Below, piece by piece: positions 16,775-24,097 of a stretch of DNA of 64,000 bases. The stretch covers positions 16,091 to 80,090 of the forward strand of contig JAFTZQ010000015.1 of the NCBI GenBank assembly GCA_017464475.1. Direction: 5' to 3'. The translations under genes were made by a program, and so were the position numbers. Position 1 is the first letter of the stretch. The number at the start of each line of letters is the position of its first letter. Source of the stretch: Paludibacteraceae bacterium. GTDB lineage: Bacteria; Bacteroidota; Bacteroidia; Bacteroidales; Paludibacteraceae. Under the pieces are notes generated by a model. The model searched no databases. It was not told the origin of the DNA and saw only the letters and a list, made by a program, of their open reading frames with translations.

Positions 16775-17867
16775 GAAACGATTCGATTTTCGACCAATAA
16801 TGTCTATCAGCGGCGGAGACCAGCGTCAGGGCTTCTCCGCTGTTTTCAGCTCTGGCAGTCCGTCCGATTCGATGGACATAGTCTTCCGGGTCATGCGGCA
16901 CGTCATAATTGATGACGAGCGGCACATCGTTGACGTCAATGCCCCGCGCAACGACATCGGTCGCAACCAACACCGCCACTTTGCCATTCCTGAAATCGAG
17001 CATAACTTGATCCCGCTCATTCTGCTCCAGATCGGAATGCATTGCGCGCGCGTCAATATGGAGCGCGCGCAGCGTGCGCGTGAGTTCCTTCACGCGCTGT
17101 TTCTTGCCCGCAAAAAGGATGACCTTTTTTAAGGTTGAATGATGATTGTGTAGAGTGGAGAGGACGGCTTCGACTTTGTCGGTCTCCTCCAGGAAGAGAT
17201 GTCGCTGGGTGATCGTCTCCGGCGGTCGCGAGACGGCAATCTTGATCTCCACCGGATCGCGCATGATAGCGCGCGCCATGCGGCGGATATTCTCCGGCAT
17301 GGTAGCGGAGAACATAATGGTCTGGCGGTCTGCAGGCAGCCGGCGGACGATCGTCATGATGTCGTCATAGAAACCCATGTCCAGCATCCGGTCGGCTTCA
17401 TCGAGGATAAAATACTTGACGCCGGAGAAGTCGATATCGTATATGTTCATCTGGCTCAGCAGCCGTCCGGGCGTAGCAATGACGATGTCCGCTCCTCGTT
17501 GCAAGCCGTTGACCTGGTTTCCCCACGCGCCGTTATCCCGTCCGCCGTAGATAGCGACGGAGGAGAAGGGAACGTAGAAACCGAATCCCTCCATCTGCTG
17601 GTCTATCTGCTGCGCGAGCTCGCGCGTCGGCGCCATAATGATGGCATTGAGTTTGTCGGGGTCGTGGTCGTCGAAGGCGAGGTTGGTCAACAGCGGCAGG
17701 ATATACGCCGCCGTCTTTCCTGTGCCGGTCTGGGCACAAGAGATGACATCCCGCCGATCCAAGATCACAGGTATCGTCTGCTCCTGGACGGGCGTGCATG
17801 TATCGAAATGCATGTCCCACAGGGCGTCCAGGACTTCGTCAGAAAGTGCTAATTCATCGAAGAACAT
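16596..17867 (-). CDS. DEAD-box RNA helicase (RhlE-like)
   Basis: The 423-residue ATP-dependent RNA helicase shows all core motifs: Q-motif FDTCTPVQEQTIP, Walker A AQTGTGKT (45-52), PTREL (80-84), DEAD (156-159), SAT (187-189), VARGID (306-311) and HRIGRTAR (332-339). It should act in ribosome assembly or mRNA decay. From about residue 364 the protein is a Gly/Ser/Arg/Lys-rich tail (GHPRKSGGRAPKGRRSGSKP), the sort of RNA-binding tail usual in RhlE-like enzymes. Here the tail is encoded entirely antisense to the end of rsmF. It is the last gene of a thioredoxin-antiporter-epimerase-helicase unit, 29 bases after the epimerase... start of transcription lies upstream at 21589. Confidence 0.92.
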   Translation of the reverse strand: MFFDELALSDEVLDALWDMHFDTCTPVQEQTIPVILDRRDVISCAQTGTGKTAAYILPLLTNLAFDDHDPDKLNAIIMAPTRELAQQIDQQMEGFGFYVPFSSVAIYGGRDNGAWGNQVNGLQRGADIVIATPGRLLSQMNIYDIDFSGVKYFILDEADRMLDMGFYDDIMTIVRRLPADRQTIMFSATMPENIRRMARAIMRDPVEIKIAVSRPPETITQRHLFLEETDKVEAVLSTLHNHHSTLKKVILFAGKKQRVKELTRTLRALHIDARAMHSDLEQNERDQVMLDFRNGKVAVLVATDVVARGIDVNDVPLVINYDVPHDPEDYVHRIGRTARAENSGEALTLVSAADRHYWSKIESFLKGAGSATRSGKGCSAGSRHSSRNRGGHPRKSGGRAPKGRRSGSKPRNGGNSKPARGSN

Positions 17868-17869
17868 CT

Positions 17870-17898
17870 ACAATTTGACATTTGACATTTGACCATTT
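17870..17898. repeat. Short tandem repeat ATTTGAC type
   Basis: Units ATTTGAC ATTTGAC ATTTGACC ATTTA fill the spacer between the epimerase stop and the helicase start. Confidence 0.65.
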
Positions 17899-19459
17899 AT
17901 TTCTCCCAGCCGTCGAAGATCTCAGGACCGTAGATGTTGTTCTCCGAGGGGTCATGCAGCGGTGCCCATAGTTGCGCGAAGAAGGGGTTCTCCTTTGCCA
18001 CTTCGTCCCAATGCCAAGGGGAAGGTGAAAGATGAAAGGAGAAAGGCGAAAGGGTATTCCCGGAGTACGGGAGCGGCATGTCGTACGGCGACCAATGACC
18101 GCCGAGGAGGACCAGGCGACGCGAGGCGTGGAACGAACGTCCGTGCGCATCTTCCCAGGTGTCATTGCCGAGGTACTTACCGCCGCGGAAAGCTGCCGCT
18201 TTCTGCAGCTCCGCATCGGTGAGGGCGTCCACATCCTTGGACTCGTCGTAGCCGTGATCGAGCAGTACGGGCGTCGTAGAAGGGTGCGAGAGGTCAAAAT
18301 GCTCCCAGTCGGGTATAGCCCTGTAAGCATCAAGCGAGCCGTAATAAGCCGATACACGCTGGAGGGCACGCTCTTTGTCCTTTGTACTTTGTCCCTTTGT
18401 ACTTTGTTTGATCCACCATTGGGTGCCGTGCTCTTGGCTGTTCGCCATAAACCACATGGCGGCTTTGACGCAATGAGGGAAGAGTTTGGCAATATGGGTC
18501 TTGGCGGCGAACTTGATTCCCGCCGGCAGCGAAGGTGCTTTTGCCATCTGGGCGAAATACTCCTTGACGGGCACGTTCGCACGGAAGTGAAGATAAGACT
18601 CCAGCACGTCGCCGTCAATATACCACATACCGTGGAAATTGCGGGTGGTAAACCAATTGGCGTTGAAGATCTTCTCCGGCGCCGGACATCCGATGGCGTC
18701 GAGGAGCAGCACTTCGAACTCATAGTTCGAGAGCCGGTATTGGTCACCGGAGCCGATGTTATAATAACGGTTCCAGAACTCCGCCGGCACTTCGGGCCGG
18801 CAGACGCGCTCCAGCAGCCGTCCGCTGTCCTCGACAGTAGCCCACTCCAGCACACCACGGATCGGGACATGGAACATAATCGGGTCGTAGTTCTTCAGGA
18901 TCGCCGGATAGAGAATACCGGACTGGCGCAGAGAGACCCAGGTCTTGATGCCCGAATCGGTAATGATCCGTTCTGCAAGGGCTTTGGTAACACCATAATG
19001 GTCATAAGCAGAGACGCAGATCGGGTCTCCTGCCCTGCCCCAATGAAGAGGTTCACGGCGGTCTCCCATCTGCGCTACCGAACCGATATAAACCACTTTG
19101 GGTTGCTTGTCCTCGGGTTGCGCCAGTACAGCCTTGGTAATATTCTGCGCCGCAGTTATATTCGTGCGGAAAGTTGCTTTGGGTCGGTAGTCCGCTTGGG
19201 GCGAGACCATGCCGCCGACATGCAGCACTATATCTGCTCCCGTGACACCGCGAAGGACATCGTCGTAGTTCGTGAGATCGCCCCAGACGATGGACAGTTG
19301 GGGGTTACAAGAGGAGAGAGGCGCGAGCAGTTCTTTATTTTTCTTGCTGGGTCGGGCAAGGATACGGAGGTCGTAACGGTCGGGGTAACGGAGTATCTCG
19401 GTCATTCCGGCGAAACCCATCGTGCCTGTTGCTCCGGTGAGGAAAACGGTAGTCTTCAT
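17897..19459 (-). CDS. NAD-dependent epimerase/dehydratase (extended SDR)
   Basis: From the ATG at 19459 the product is 520 residues and starts with the Rossmann motif FLTGATGTMG (residues 5-14). The SDR active-site pair lies in SAYDHYGVTKALAE. The SDR part covers roughly the first 330 residues; the C-terminal part (AKTHIAKLFPHCVKAAMWF onward, about 190 residues) is not a usual SDR end and is not recognised. The ORF could be extended upstream by 37 codons, but that would run into the antiporter gene, so 19459 is preferred. Substrate unknown. Two heptad-repeat tracts sit in the C-terminal part (STKGQSTKDKE and SPFSFHLSPSPW). It follows the antiporter gene by 19 bases. Confidence 0.8.
   Translation of the reverse strand: MKTTVFLTGATGTMGFAGMTEILRYPDRYDLRILARPSKKNKELLAPLSSCNPQLSIVWGDLTNYDDVLRGVTGADIVLHVGGMVSPQADYRPKATFRTNITAAQNITKAVLAQPEDKQPKVVYIGSVAQMGDRREPLHWGRAGDPICVSAYDHYGVTKALAERIITDSGIKTWVSLRQSGILYPAILKNYDPIMFHVPIRGVLEWATVEDSGRLLERVCRPEVPAEFWNRYYNIGSGDQYRLSNYEFEVLLLDAIGCPAPEKIFNANWFTTRNFHGMWYIDGDVLESYLHFRANVPVKEYFAQMAKAPSLPAGIKFAAKTHIAKLFPHCVKAAMWFMANSQEHGTQWWIKQSTKGQSTKDKERALQRVSAYYGSLDAYRAIPDWEHFDLSHPSTTPVLLDHGYDESKDVDALTDAELQKAAAFRGGKYLGNDTWEDAHGRSFHASRRLVLLGGHWSPYDMPLPYSGNTLSPFSFHLSPSPWHWDEVAKENPFFAQLWAPLHDPSENNIYGPEIFDGWEK
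18018..18053. repeat. Short tandem repeat GTGAAAG type (in epimerase gene)
   Basis: Units GTGAAAG ATGAAAG GAGAAAG GCGAAAG, in frame. Confidence 0.75.
18372..18410. repeat. Short tandem repeat CTTTGTA type (in epimerase gene)
   Basis: Two blocks of CTTTGTA-CTTTGTC, in frame, encoding STKGQSTKDKE. Confidence 0.75.
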
Positions 19460-19478
19460 ATAATTGGTAATTGGTGAT

Positions 19479-21089
19479 TTATTTTTTATGCATCCATCGG
19501 GTGAGGCGGAGCCAGCGTTTATGCGCACGCTGGCGCACTTCGGCACGCCAGAGCGCTTCTTCCTCCGCATCGGAGATCATGTGCTGGTACGTAGCTTCGG
19601 CATCCTGATCGCTGATAGCGAGGAGTTGGTCTCCGACCTGCAGGACGGAAGTTCCGGTGGGAACGAAGAAGTCTTCGCCCCTGCGGACCATAATGATCAG
19701 GGTATGCGGAGGTATTTTCATTTCCCGGAGCGTTGCCCCGGGTTCCAACATCTTCGGAGTTACCTCCACCTCCCGTGCGGAGGACTGGATCTCGTCCGGC
19801 AGATCCATGTCGAAATGCTCCAAGGTGCGCGTTTCTGTTTGCGGCAGGTCGAGTTTCAGTCTGCGCGCTATCCACGTCAAGGTAGTACCTTGAACCAAGA
19901 GAGAAAGGATCGTACAGAGGAATACTACATTGAAGATCGAGTCGGCAAAAGGCACATTCTGCGCCTTGCACATGATAGCAAAAATGATCGGCACAGCGCC
20001 CTTCAGTCCAACCCAAGAGAGCAGCAACTTATCGCGCTGGCGGTATTGGCGGAAAGGAAGCATACAGATCCACACCGAGAGGGGGCGTGCAATAAAGATC
20101 ATTGCTATCGAGATCAACAACCCCGGCAGCCAGACATGGTAGTCCAGCAAGTCGGTCGGGTTAACCATTAGACCGAGCATAAGGAACATAACAAGCTGGG
20201 AGAGCCAAGTCAGTCCGTTGAAGAAAGAGCGCGTCTGGCGTTTGCGGGTGAACTTATTATTCCCGATAATGAGTCCGCCGACATAGACCGCGAGGTACGT
20301 ATTGCCCTGCAGGTAATACGTGATTGCAAAGATAAAGATACATGCGGTCAGGATCATGATCGGATAGAGGGATTCGTTGCCCAGTTTGACCCTTCTCATG
20401 AGTGCGACCAGCCCTTCTCCGAGGACGAAGCCGAGGACCGTACCCATAACGAGCTGGATGACGATCGTCTGGATAATGGGCAGTGCTGTCACCGGCGCAG
20501 CCAGCCCTTTGATCGTATGGACGGAGACGACGACCGAGATCAGGGTAGTTGTCAAGACATACGCCATGGGGTCGTTCGCTCCGGATTCGAGTTCCAAGAG
20601 AGGTCTGAGGTTATGTTTGAGTCCTATTCCGTTGGTACGAAGGAGCGAGAAGACGGACGCCGAGTCGGTAGAAGACATCGTTGCCGCCATGAGTAGCGCC
20701 AGCCAAATCGACATAGACGAGAGGGCAGAGAGCCAGCCGTAAAGGAAATAAATGATGACGCCGGTAATAACGCAGGTCAGGAAGACCCCAAGGGTCGCCA
20801 GCGTGACGCCGGGCGCAAGGACGGATTTGATGTCCGACAGCTTGGTCTCCATTCCTCCTGTGAAGAGGATAATACACATAGCGACCGTGGAGAGCGCCTG
20901 CGCGCTACCAATATCAATCGTTACTCCCTCCATACCGAAGAGAGACGTCATGGTATGGGAGCCAAAGAGCATACCGACCGCCAGGAACAGAAGGAGCGCC
21001 GGTACACCGTATTTATATCCGATCTTGTCTGCAAAAATAGAGACAAAGAACAGGAGAGAGAGGATAAGAAGGATCAATTCAACCTGCAT
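19479..21089 (-). CDS. K+/H+ or Na+/H+ antiporter with RCK_C domain (CPA1, NhaP2/CvrA-like)
   Basis: The 536-residue inner-membrane protein has about 12 hydrophobic segments over residues 1-400, with the CPA1 signature region MSSTDSASVFSLLRTNG (the TDSASV acidic site) near residue 140, and a soluble C-terminal RCK/TrkA_C domain at about 435-510 (PPHTLIIMVRRGEDFFVPTG). The layout matches NhaP2/CvrA antiporters, which expel K+ or Na+ in exchange for protons and help with osmotic and pH control. It starts 5 bases after the thioredoxin gene. Which cation it prefers cannot be read from the sequence. Confidence 0.9.
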   Translation of the reverse strand: MQVELILLILSLLFFVSIFADKIGYKYGVPALLLFLAVGMLFGSHTMTSLFGMEGVTIDIGSAQALSTVAMCIILFTGGMETKLSDIKSVLAPGVTLATLGVFLTCVITGVIIYFLYGWLSALSSMSIWLALLMAATMSSTDSASVFSLLRTNGIGLKHNLRPLLELESGANDPMAYVLTTTLISVVVSVHTIKGLAAPVTALPIIQTIVIQLVMGTVLGFVLGEGLVALMRRVKLGNESLYPIMILTACIFIFAITYYLQGNTYLAVYVGGLIIGNNKFTRKRQTRSFFNGLTWLSQLVMFLMLGLMVNPTDLLDYHVWLPGLLISIAMIFIARPLSVWICMLPFRQYRQRDKLLLSWVGLKGAVPIIFAIMCKAQNVPFADSIFNVVFLCTILSLLVQGTTLTWIARRLKLDLPQTETRTLEHFDMDLPDEIQSSAREVEVTPKMLEPGATLREMKIPPHTLIIMVRRGEDFFVPTGTSVLQVGDQLLAISDQDAEATYQHMISDAEEEALWRAEVRQRAHKRWLRLTRWMHKK

Positions 21090-21094
21090 AGCTG

Positions 21095-21571
21095 CTAGTT
21101 GTTTGTTTTAGTGTCAGTTTTAGCGTCCGTTTTAGTGTCCGTTTTCGCAGCGTCCTGTTTAAGGAGAAACTCGTCTATTATTTGGACGATGTTCTCTTTC
21201 GGCATGAGCCCTTTGAGCAAAGCGGGTTTGCCTTCTACAGGGATATAGAGGACCTGCGGAATGGACTGGATGTTGAATATATATGCAAGCTCGCGCTCAC
21301 GCTCGGTGTCGACCTTGTAGAAATACACTTGGTCACAATAGGTCTGGCTGAGTTCCTCCATGATCGGCGCAAGGCGTTTGCACGGTCCGCACCGAGTCGT
21401 ATAGAAATCAATGACGCAGGGTTTATCGCCTTTATAGACCCAGCCACCCTTGCTTGCCCGGTAGTCGCAGACGCGTTGGAGGAATTGCTCCGTAGTGAGA
21501 TAGACTACATCCTCGGCAAAAGCAGTAAGAGCCATACAGGCGAGGAGGGATATAATTAGAATTTTTCGCAT
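21095..21571 (-). CDS. Periplasmic thioredoxin-fold protein
   Basis: From the ATG at 21571 the product is 158 residues with a signal peptide (residues 1-19, TAFA) and a thioredoxin fold with the active site CGPC at residues 61-64, so a thiol-disulfide reductase or oxidase in the periplasm is likely. The ORF extends 32 codons further upstream, but that region contains the promoter. The C-terminal tail KTDTKTDAKTDTKTNN comes from a 12-bp repeat (TTTTAGTGTCnG type). It heads a four-gene unit with the antiporter, epimerase and helicase genes. Confidence 0.88.
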   Translation of the reverse strand: MRKILIISLLACMALTAFAEDVVYLTTEQFLQRVCDYRASKGGWVYKGDKPCVIDFYTTRCGPCKRLAPIMEELSQTYCDQVYFYKVDTERERELAYIFNIQSIPQVLYIPVEGKPALLKGLMPKENIVQIIDEFLLKQDAAKTDTKTDAKTDTKTNN

Positions 21572-21588
21572 AGTACACAAAATTTGCG

Positions 21589-21619
21589 CAAAATTACAAA
21601 ATAATTTTGACATACGCAA
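21589..21619 (-). promoter_or_regulatory. Promoter of the thioredoxin-antiporter unit
   Basis: -33 TTGCG (21615-21619), -7 TAATTTTG (21589-21596) on the minus strand. It overlaps the aroB promoter. Confidence 0.7.
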
Positions 21620-21636
21620 AAAATGTTGTAACTTTG
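21606..21636 (+). promoter_or_regulatory. Promoter of aroB
   Basis: -33 TTTG (21606-21609), -7 TAACTTTG (21629-21636). The -33 boxes of this and the divergent promoter interleave. Confidence 0.75.
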
Positions 21637-21656
21637 CAGCGAAAATAGAGAAAAAA

Positions 21657-22727
21657 ATGTTTTGCAAAGATATACAGAGCGCATTATCGCCAATTTTGAG
21701 TCATTATGATCCGGATCAGGTCGTATGGATCATGGACGAGCACGTGCGTAGTTTTTCGTTGTTTTCTCGTGGTAGCTCCGTGGTTGTTCCGTGGTATGAA
21801 TCCATTTCAGAGGACGACAAATCGCTCCAAACGGTAGAGCGGATTTGGGATTTGTTGCTGGAGAAAGGCATTACACGCCGCGGTCTGCTGGTCGCCGTCG
21901 GAGGAGGTGTATTGACCGACGTAGCGGGTTTTGCCGCAGCTACCTACAGACGCGGGATCGACTGGGTGGCGGTTCCGACTACTTTGCTGGCGATGGTGGA
22001 CGCAAGCACGGGAGGCAAGACCGGGATCAATTACAAGGGGATGAAGAATATGATCGGTGCGTTCTATCCGCCGGTGGAGACCATTATATGGTCCGGGTGG
22101 CTGGAGACCCTGCCGGCGAAGGAGATGCTGAGCGGATTCGGAGAGATGCTGAAAACGGGACTAGTAACCCCACCCGCCCTCCCCTCAAGGGAGGAGAATG
22201 CTTCACTATGGGAGGCGTTGATGCGTTATGACTTGGACACCATGCCAATAGAGAGCCTGACACCGCTGATCAAGGCATGTGTGGAAGCGAAGGAGCGGAT
22301 AGTAGCAGCAGACCCGAAAGAGGAAGGACTGCGGAAGGTTTTGAATTTCGGGCACACGTTCGGGCACGCATTGGAGGAAGCCCCCCTTGGTCCCCCCCTG
22401 GAGGGGGGAAAAAAGGAGAGGATTCCTCATGGCTATGCTGTGCTCTATGGCATGATAGCGGAGTTGTATCTGAGCGTCGTCAAACTCGGTTGCCCGAGAG
22501 AACCGCTGCAGCAGTTGACGCAGATGGTCATTCATTATTACGGCAAGCCGGAGTGCAAATGTTCCGACCGAGGCAAGTTGATTGAATTGATGAAGCAGGA
22601 CAAAAAGAACGAGCATGCAGGAGAGATCAACTGCACGCTCATTCGCGGTATAGGTGAACCGGTGATAAACCAAGTGATCACAGAGGCGGAAGCCGAGGAG
22701 GCTTGGGAGTACCTGTTCAGTCTTTAG
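21657..22727 (+). CDS. aroB: 3-dehydroquinate synthase
   Basis: The 356-residue enzyme makes 3-dehydroquinate from DAHP, the second step of the shikimate pathway, with NAD+ and a divalent metal. Visible signatures are GGGVLTDVAGFAA, PTTLLAMVDASTGGKTGIN and the metal-site histidines in FGHTFGHALE. Two GC palindromic inserts interrupt the family sequence: TPPALPSREEN at about residue 171 and PLGPPLEGGKK at about 243, directly after the FGHTFGHALEE metal motif. Both keep the frame. The gene is convergent with phoH and overlaps it by 11 bases. Confidence 0.95.
   Translation: MFCKDIQSALSPILSHYDPDQVVWIMDEHVRSFSLFSRGSSVVVPWYESISEDDKSLQTVERIWDLLLEKGITRRGLLVAVGGGVLTDVAGFAAATYRRGIDWVAVPTTLLAMVDASTGGKTGINYKGMKNMIGAFYPPVETIIWSGWLETLPAKEMLSGFGEMLKTGLVTPPALPSREENASLWEALMRYDLDTMPIESLTPLIKACVEAKERIVAADPKEEGLRKVLNFGHTFGHALEEAPLGPPLEGGKKERIPHGYAVLYGMIAELYLSVVKLGCPREPLQQLTQMVIHYYGKPECKCSDRGKLIELMKQDKKNEHAGEINCTLIRGIGEPVINQVITEAEAEEAWEYLFSL
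22166..22197. repeat. GC palindromic insert, copy 2 (in aroB)
   Basis: AACCCCACCCGCCCTCCCCT followed by CAAGGGAGGAG; encodes TPPALPSREE. Confidence 0.85.
22380..22412. repeat. GC palindromic insert, copy 3 (in aroB)
   Basis: Variant CCCCCCTTGGTCCCCCCCTG followed by GAGGGGGG; encodes APLGPPLEGGKK. Confidence 0.75.
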
Positions 22728-23649
22728 ACTCGTACGCCGCTACGATCCGTTTCACCAGCGGATGGCGGACGATGTCTTTTTCGTTGAAGGTAATGATTTT
22801 GATTCCTTTGATGCCTTGGAACCGTTCCAGAGCGTCGCGGAGTCCTGATTTCTGGGTAGGCGGCAGGTCTATCTGGGTCATGTCGCCTGTGACGATCATT
22901 TTGCCGCCCATTCCAAGGCGGGTAAGGAACATTTTGAGTTGGAGCGCCGTAGTATTCTGGGCTTCATCGAGAATGACGACGGCGTCGGAGAGCGTGCGTC
23001 CGCGCATAAAAGCGAGGGGCGCAATCTGGATCGTCCCTTTCTCCATGTATTCGGTCAGTTTCGCTCCGGGGATCATATCCTGGAGGGCGTCATAGAGAGG
23101 CTGCAGGTACGGGTCTATTTTCTCCTTCATGTCTCCCGGAAGGAAACCGAGTTTTTCTCCGGCTTCGACGGCAGGTCGGGACAGAATGATTCGTCGTACT
23201 TCTTTGTTTTTGAGTGCCCTTACGGCAAGTGCGATTGCCGTATAAGTCTTACCGGATCCGGCAGGTCCAACGGCGAAGAGAAGATCGTTCTCTTCGTACG
23301 CATTGACAAGTGCCTGCTGGTTGAGAGAGCGGGCATAGATGGACTTTCCGTTGACACCGTGGAGGATCAAGTTATCGGTAGCCCGCTCCTGTGGTTTATC
23401 GCCGTGGAGGAGCAGGAGGATGTCTTGTTCCGAGAGGCGGTTATTGCGGATACAGAACTGCTCGCAGAGAGCGAGAGAGTGCTGAAAATGAGCAATCGCG
23501 GTTTCCGAACCGGTTACTTTGACTTGGTATCCCCGTGCAACGATGCGTACATCGGGGTGTTGGTTTTTGAGACAGAGGATGTTCGAATTATTGACCCCGT
23601 AGAAGGTCGGCGTATCGAGGGCATCCTGAAGATTGATGATCGTTTCCAT
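22717..23649 (-). CDS. PhoH-family ATPase
   Basis: The 310-residue protein has a P-loop GPAGSGKT (128-135) and Walker B VVILDEAQN (224-232), with the PhoH string SRPAVEAGEKLGFLPG at about 157-172 and an N-terminal KH-like part. PhoH ATPases are linked to RNA metabolism and stress; the biochemical role is not settled. Its first 62 bases overlap the end of the HsdR-N gene and its end overlaps aroB on the other strand by 11 bases. Probably co-transcribed with glnS and the HsdR-N gene. Confidence 0.92.
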   Translation of the reverse strand: METIINLQDALDTPTFYGVNNSNILCLKNQHPDVRIVARGYQVKVTGSETAIAHFQHSLALCEQFCIRNNRLSEQDILLLLHGDKPQERATDNLILHGVNGKSIYARSLNQQALVNAYEENDLLFAVGPAGSGKTYTAIALAVRALKNKEVRRIILSRPAVEAGEKLGFLPGDMKEKIDPYLQPLYDALQDMIPGAKLTEYMEKGTIQIAPLAFMRGRTLSDAVVILDEAQNTTALQLKMFLTRLGMGGKMIVTGDMTQIDLPPTQKSGLRDALERFQGIKGIKIITFNEKDIVRHPLVKRIVAAYESKD

Positions 23650-24055
23650 TCACATAAATTGCCTGTATTCCATTGTATAACAATAGGTGAGGCACGTTAA
23701 GTTTTCTATTATATGTTAATGCTTGGTCAAGCGTTTTTTGGGTAAGGGGCACCGTCTCTGCCTTACATTCGATGAGCATGAGAGGAACAACCCCACCCTT
23801 GCCCTCCCCACAAGGGAGGGAAGTCTTAGCATAGACGACTGCGTCACACCGCTGCTTAATTGAGAATTGAGAATTGACAATTGACAATTTCTCCAGCGGC
23901 ACTTCTACCGCAATAAGCGAAGCGGGATAGTCCAGTTGCTCCACCAGATGGTGAAGCAACTGTTGCCTGACCCACTCTTCGGGTGTTAGTCGCACCCAAC
24001 GGTGACGCCATTCGCAGAATATCTGCTCCTTATTTTGGTTTATGCGGGTGCGCAT
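23588..24055 (-). CDS. HsdR N-terminal-domain protein with two repeat inserts
   Basis: The 155-residue product matches the small Bacteroidales family with a type I restriction HsdR N-terminal nuclease-like domain. Visible family parts are RWVRLTPEEWVRQQLLHHLV, RCDAVVYAK, LMLIECKAE (the PD-(D/E)xK-like strand) and TLDQALTYNRKLNVPHLLLYNG. Between them sit two foreign segments: KLSIVNSQFSIKQ from heptad repeats and TSLPCGEGKGGVV from a GC palindromic insert. Thus about 25 of 155 residues come from repeats. It lies between glnS (32 bases) and phoH (62-base overlap). There are no hsdM or hsdS genes nearby, so this is not a restriction system. Confidence 0.8.
   Translation of the reverse strand: MRTRINQNKEQIFCEWRHRWVRLTPEEWVRQQLLHHLVEQLDYPASLIAVEVPLEKLSIVNSQFSIKQRCDAVVYAKTSLPCGEGKGGVVPLMLIECKAETVPLTQKTLDQALTYNRKLNVPHLLLYNGIQAIYVNGNDHQSSGCPRYADLLRGQ
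23787..23821. repeat. GC palindromic insert, copy 4 (in HsdR-N gene)
   Basis: AACCCCACCCTTGCCCTCCC, then CACAAGGGAGGG. Almost identical to the glnS copy. Encodes SLPCGEGKGGVV. Confidence 0.85.
23858..23890. repeat. Short tandem repeat GAGAATT type (in HsdR-N gene)
   Basis: Units GAGAATT GAGAATT GACAATT GACAATT, in frame, encoding LSIVNSQFSI. Confidence 0.8.
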
Positions 24056-24069
24056 AAGGACAGAGGGCT

Positions 24070-24097
24070 AGTCTTCTAGTTTACTAGTTATTTTAGG
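24070..24097. repeat. CTAG-type repeat at the glnS 3' end
   Basis: CTAGTCTTCTAGTTTACTAG: three CTAG steps 8-9 bases apart, starting in the spacer and reaching the glnS stop codon. Confidence 0.55.

Noticed and set aside
18032-19477. Plus-strand ORF of 481 codons opposite the epimerase gene
   Set aside because: Antisense shadow; the minus strand has clear SDR motifs.
23588-24055. HsdR-N protein as part of a restriction-modification system
   Set aside because: No hsdM, hsdS or motor domain nearby; the small stand-alone family is common in Bacteroidales.
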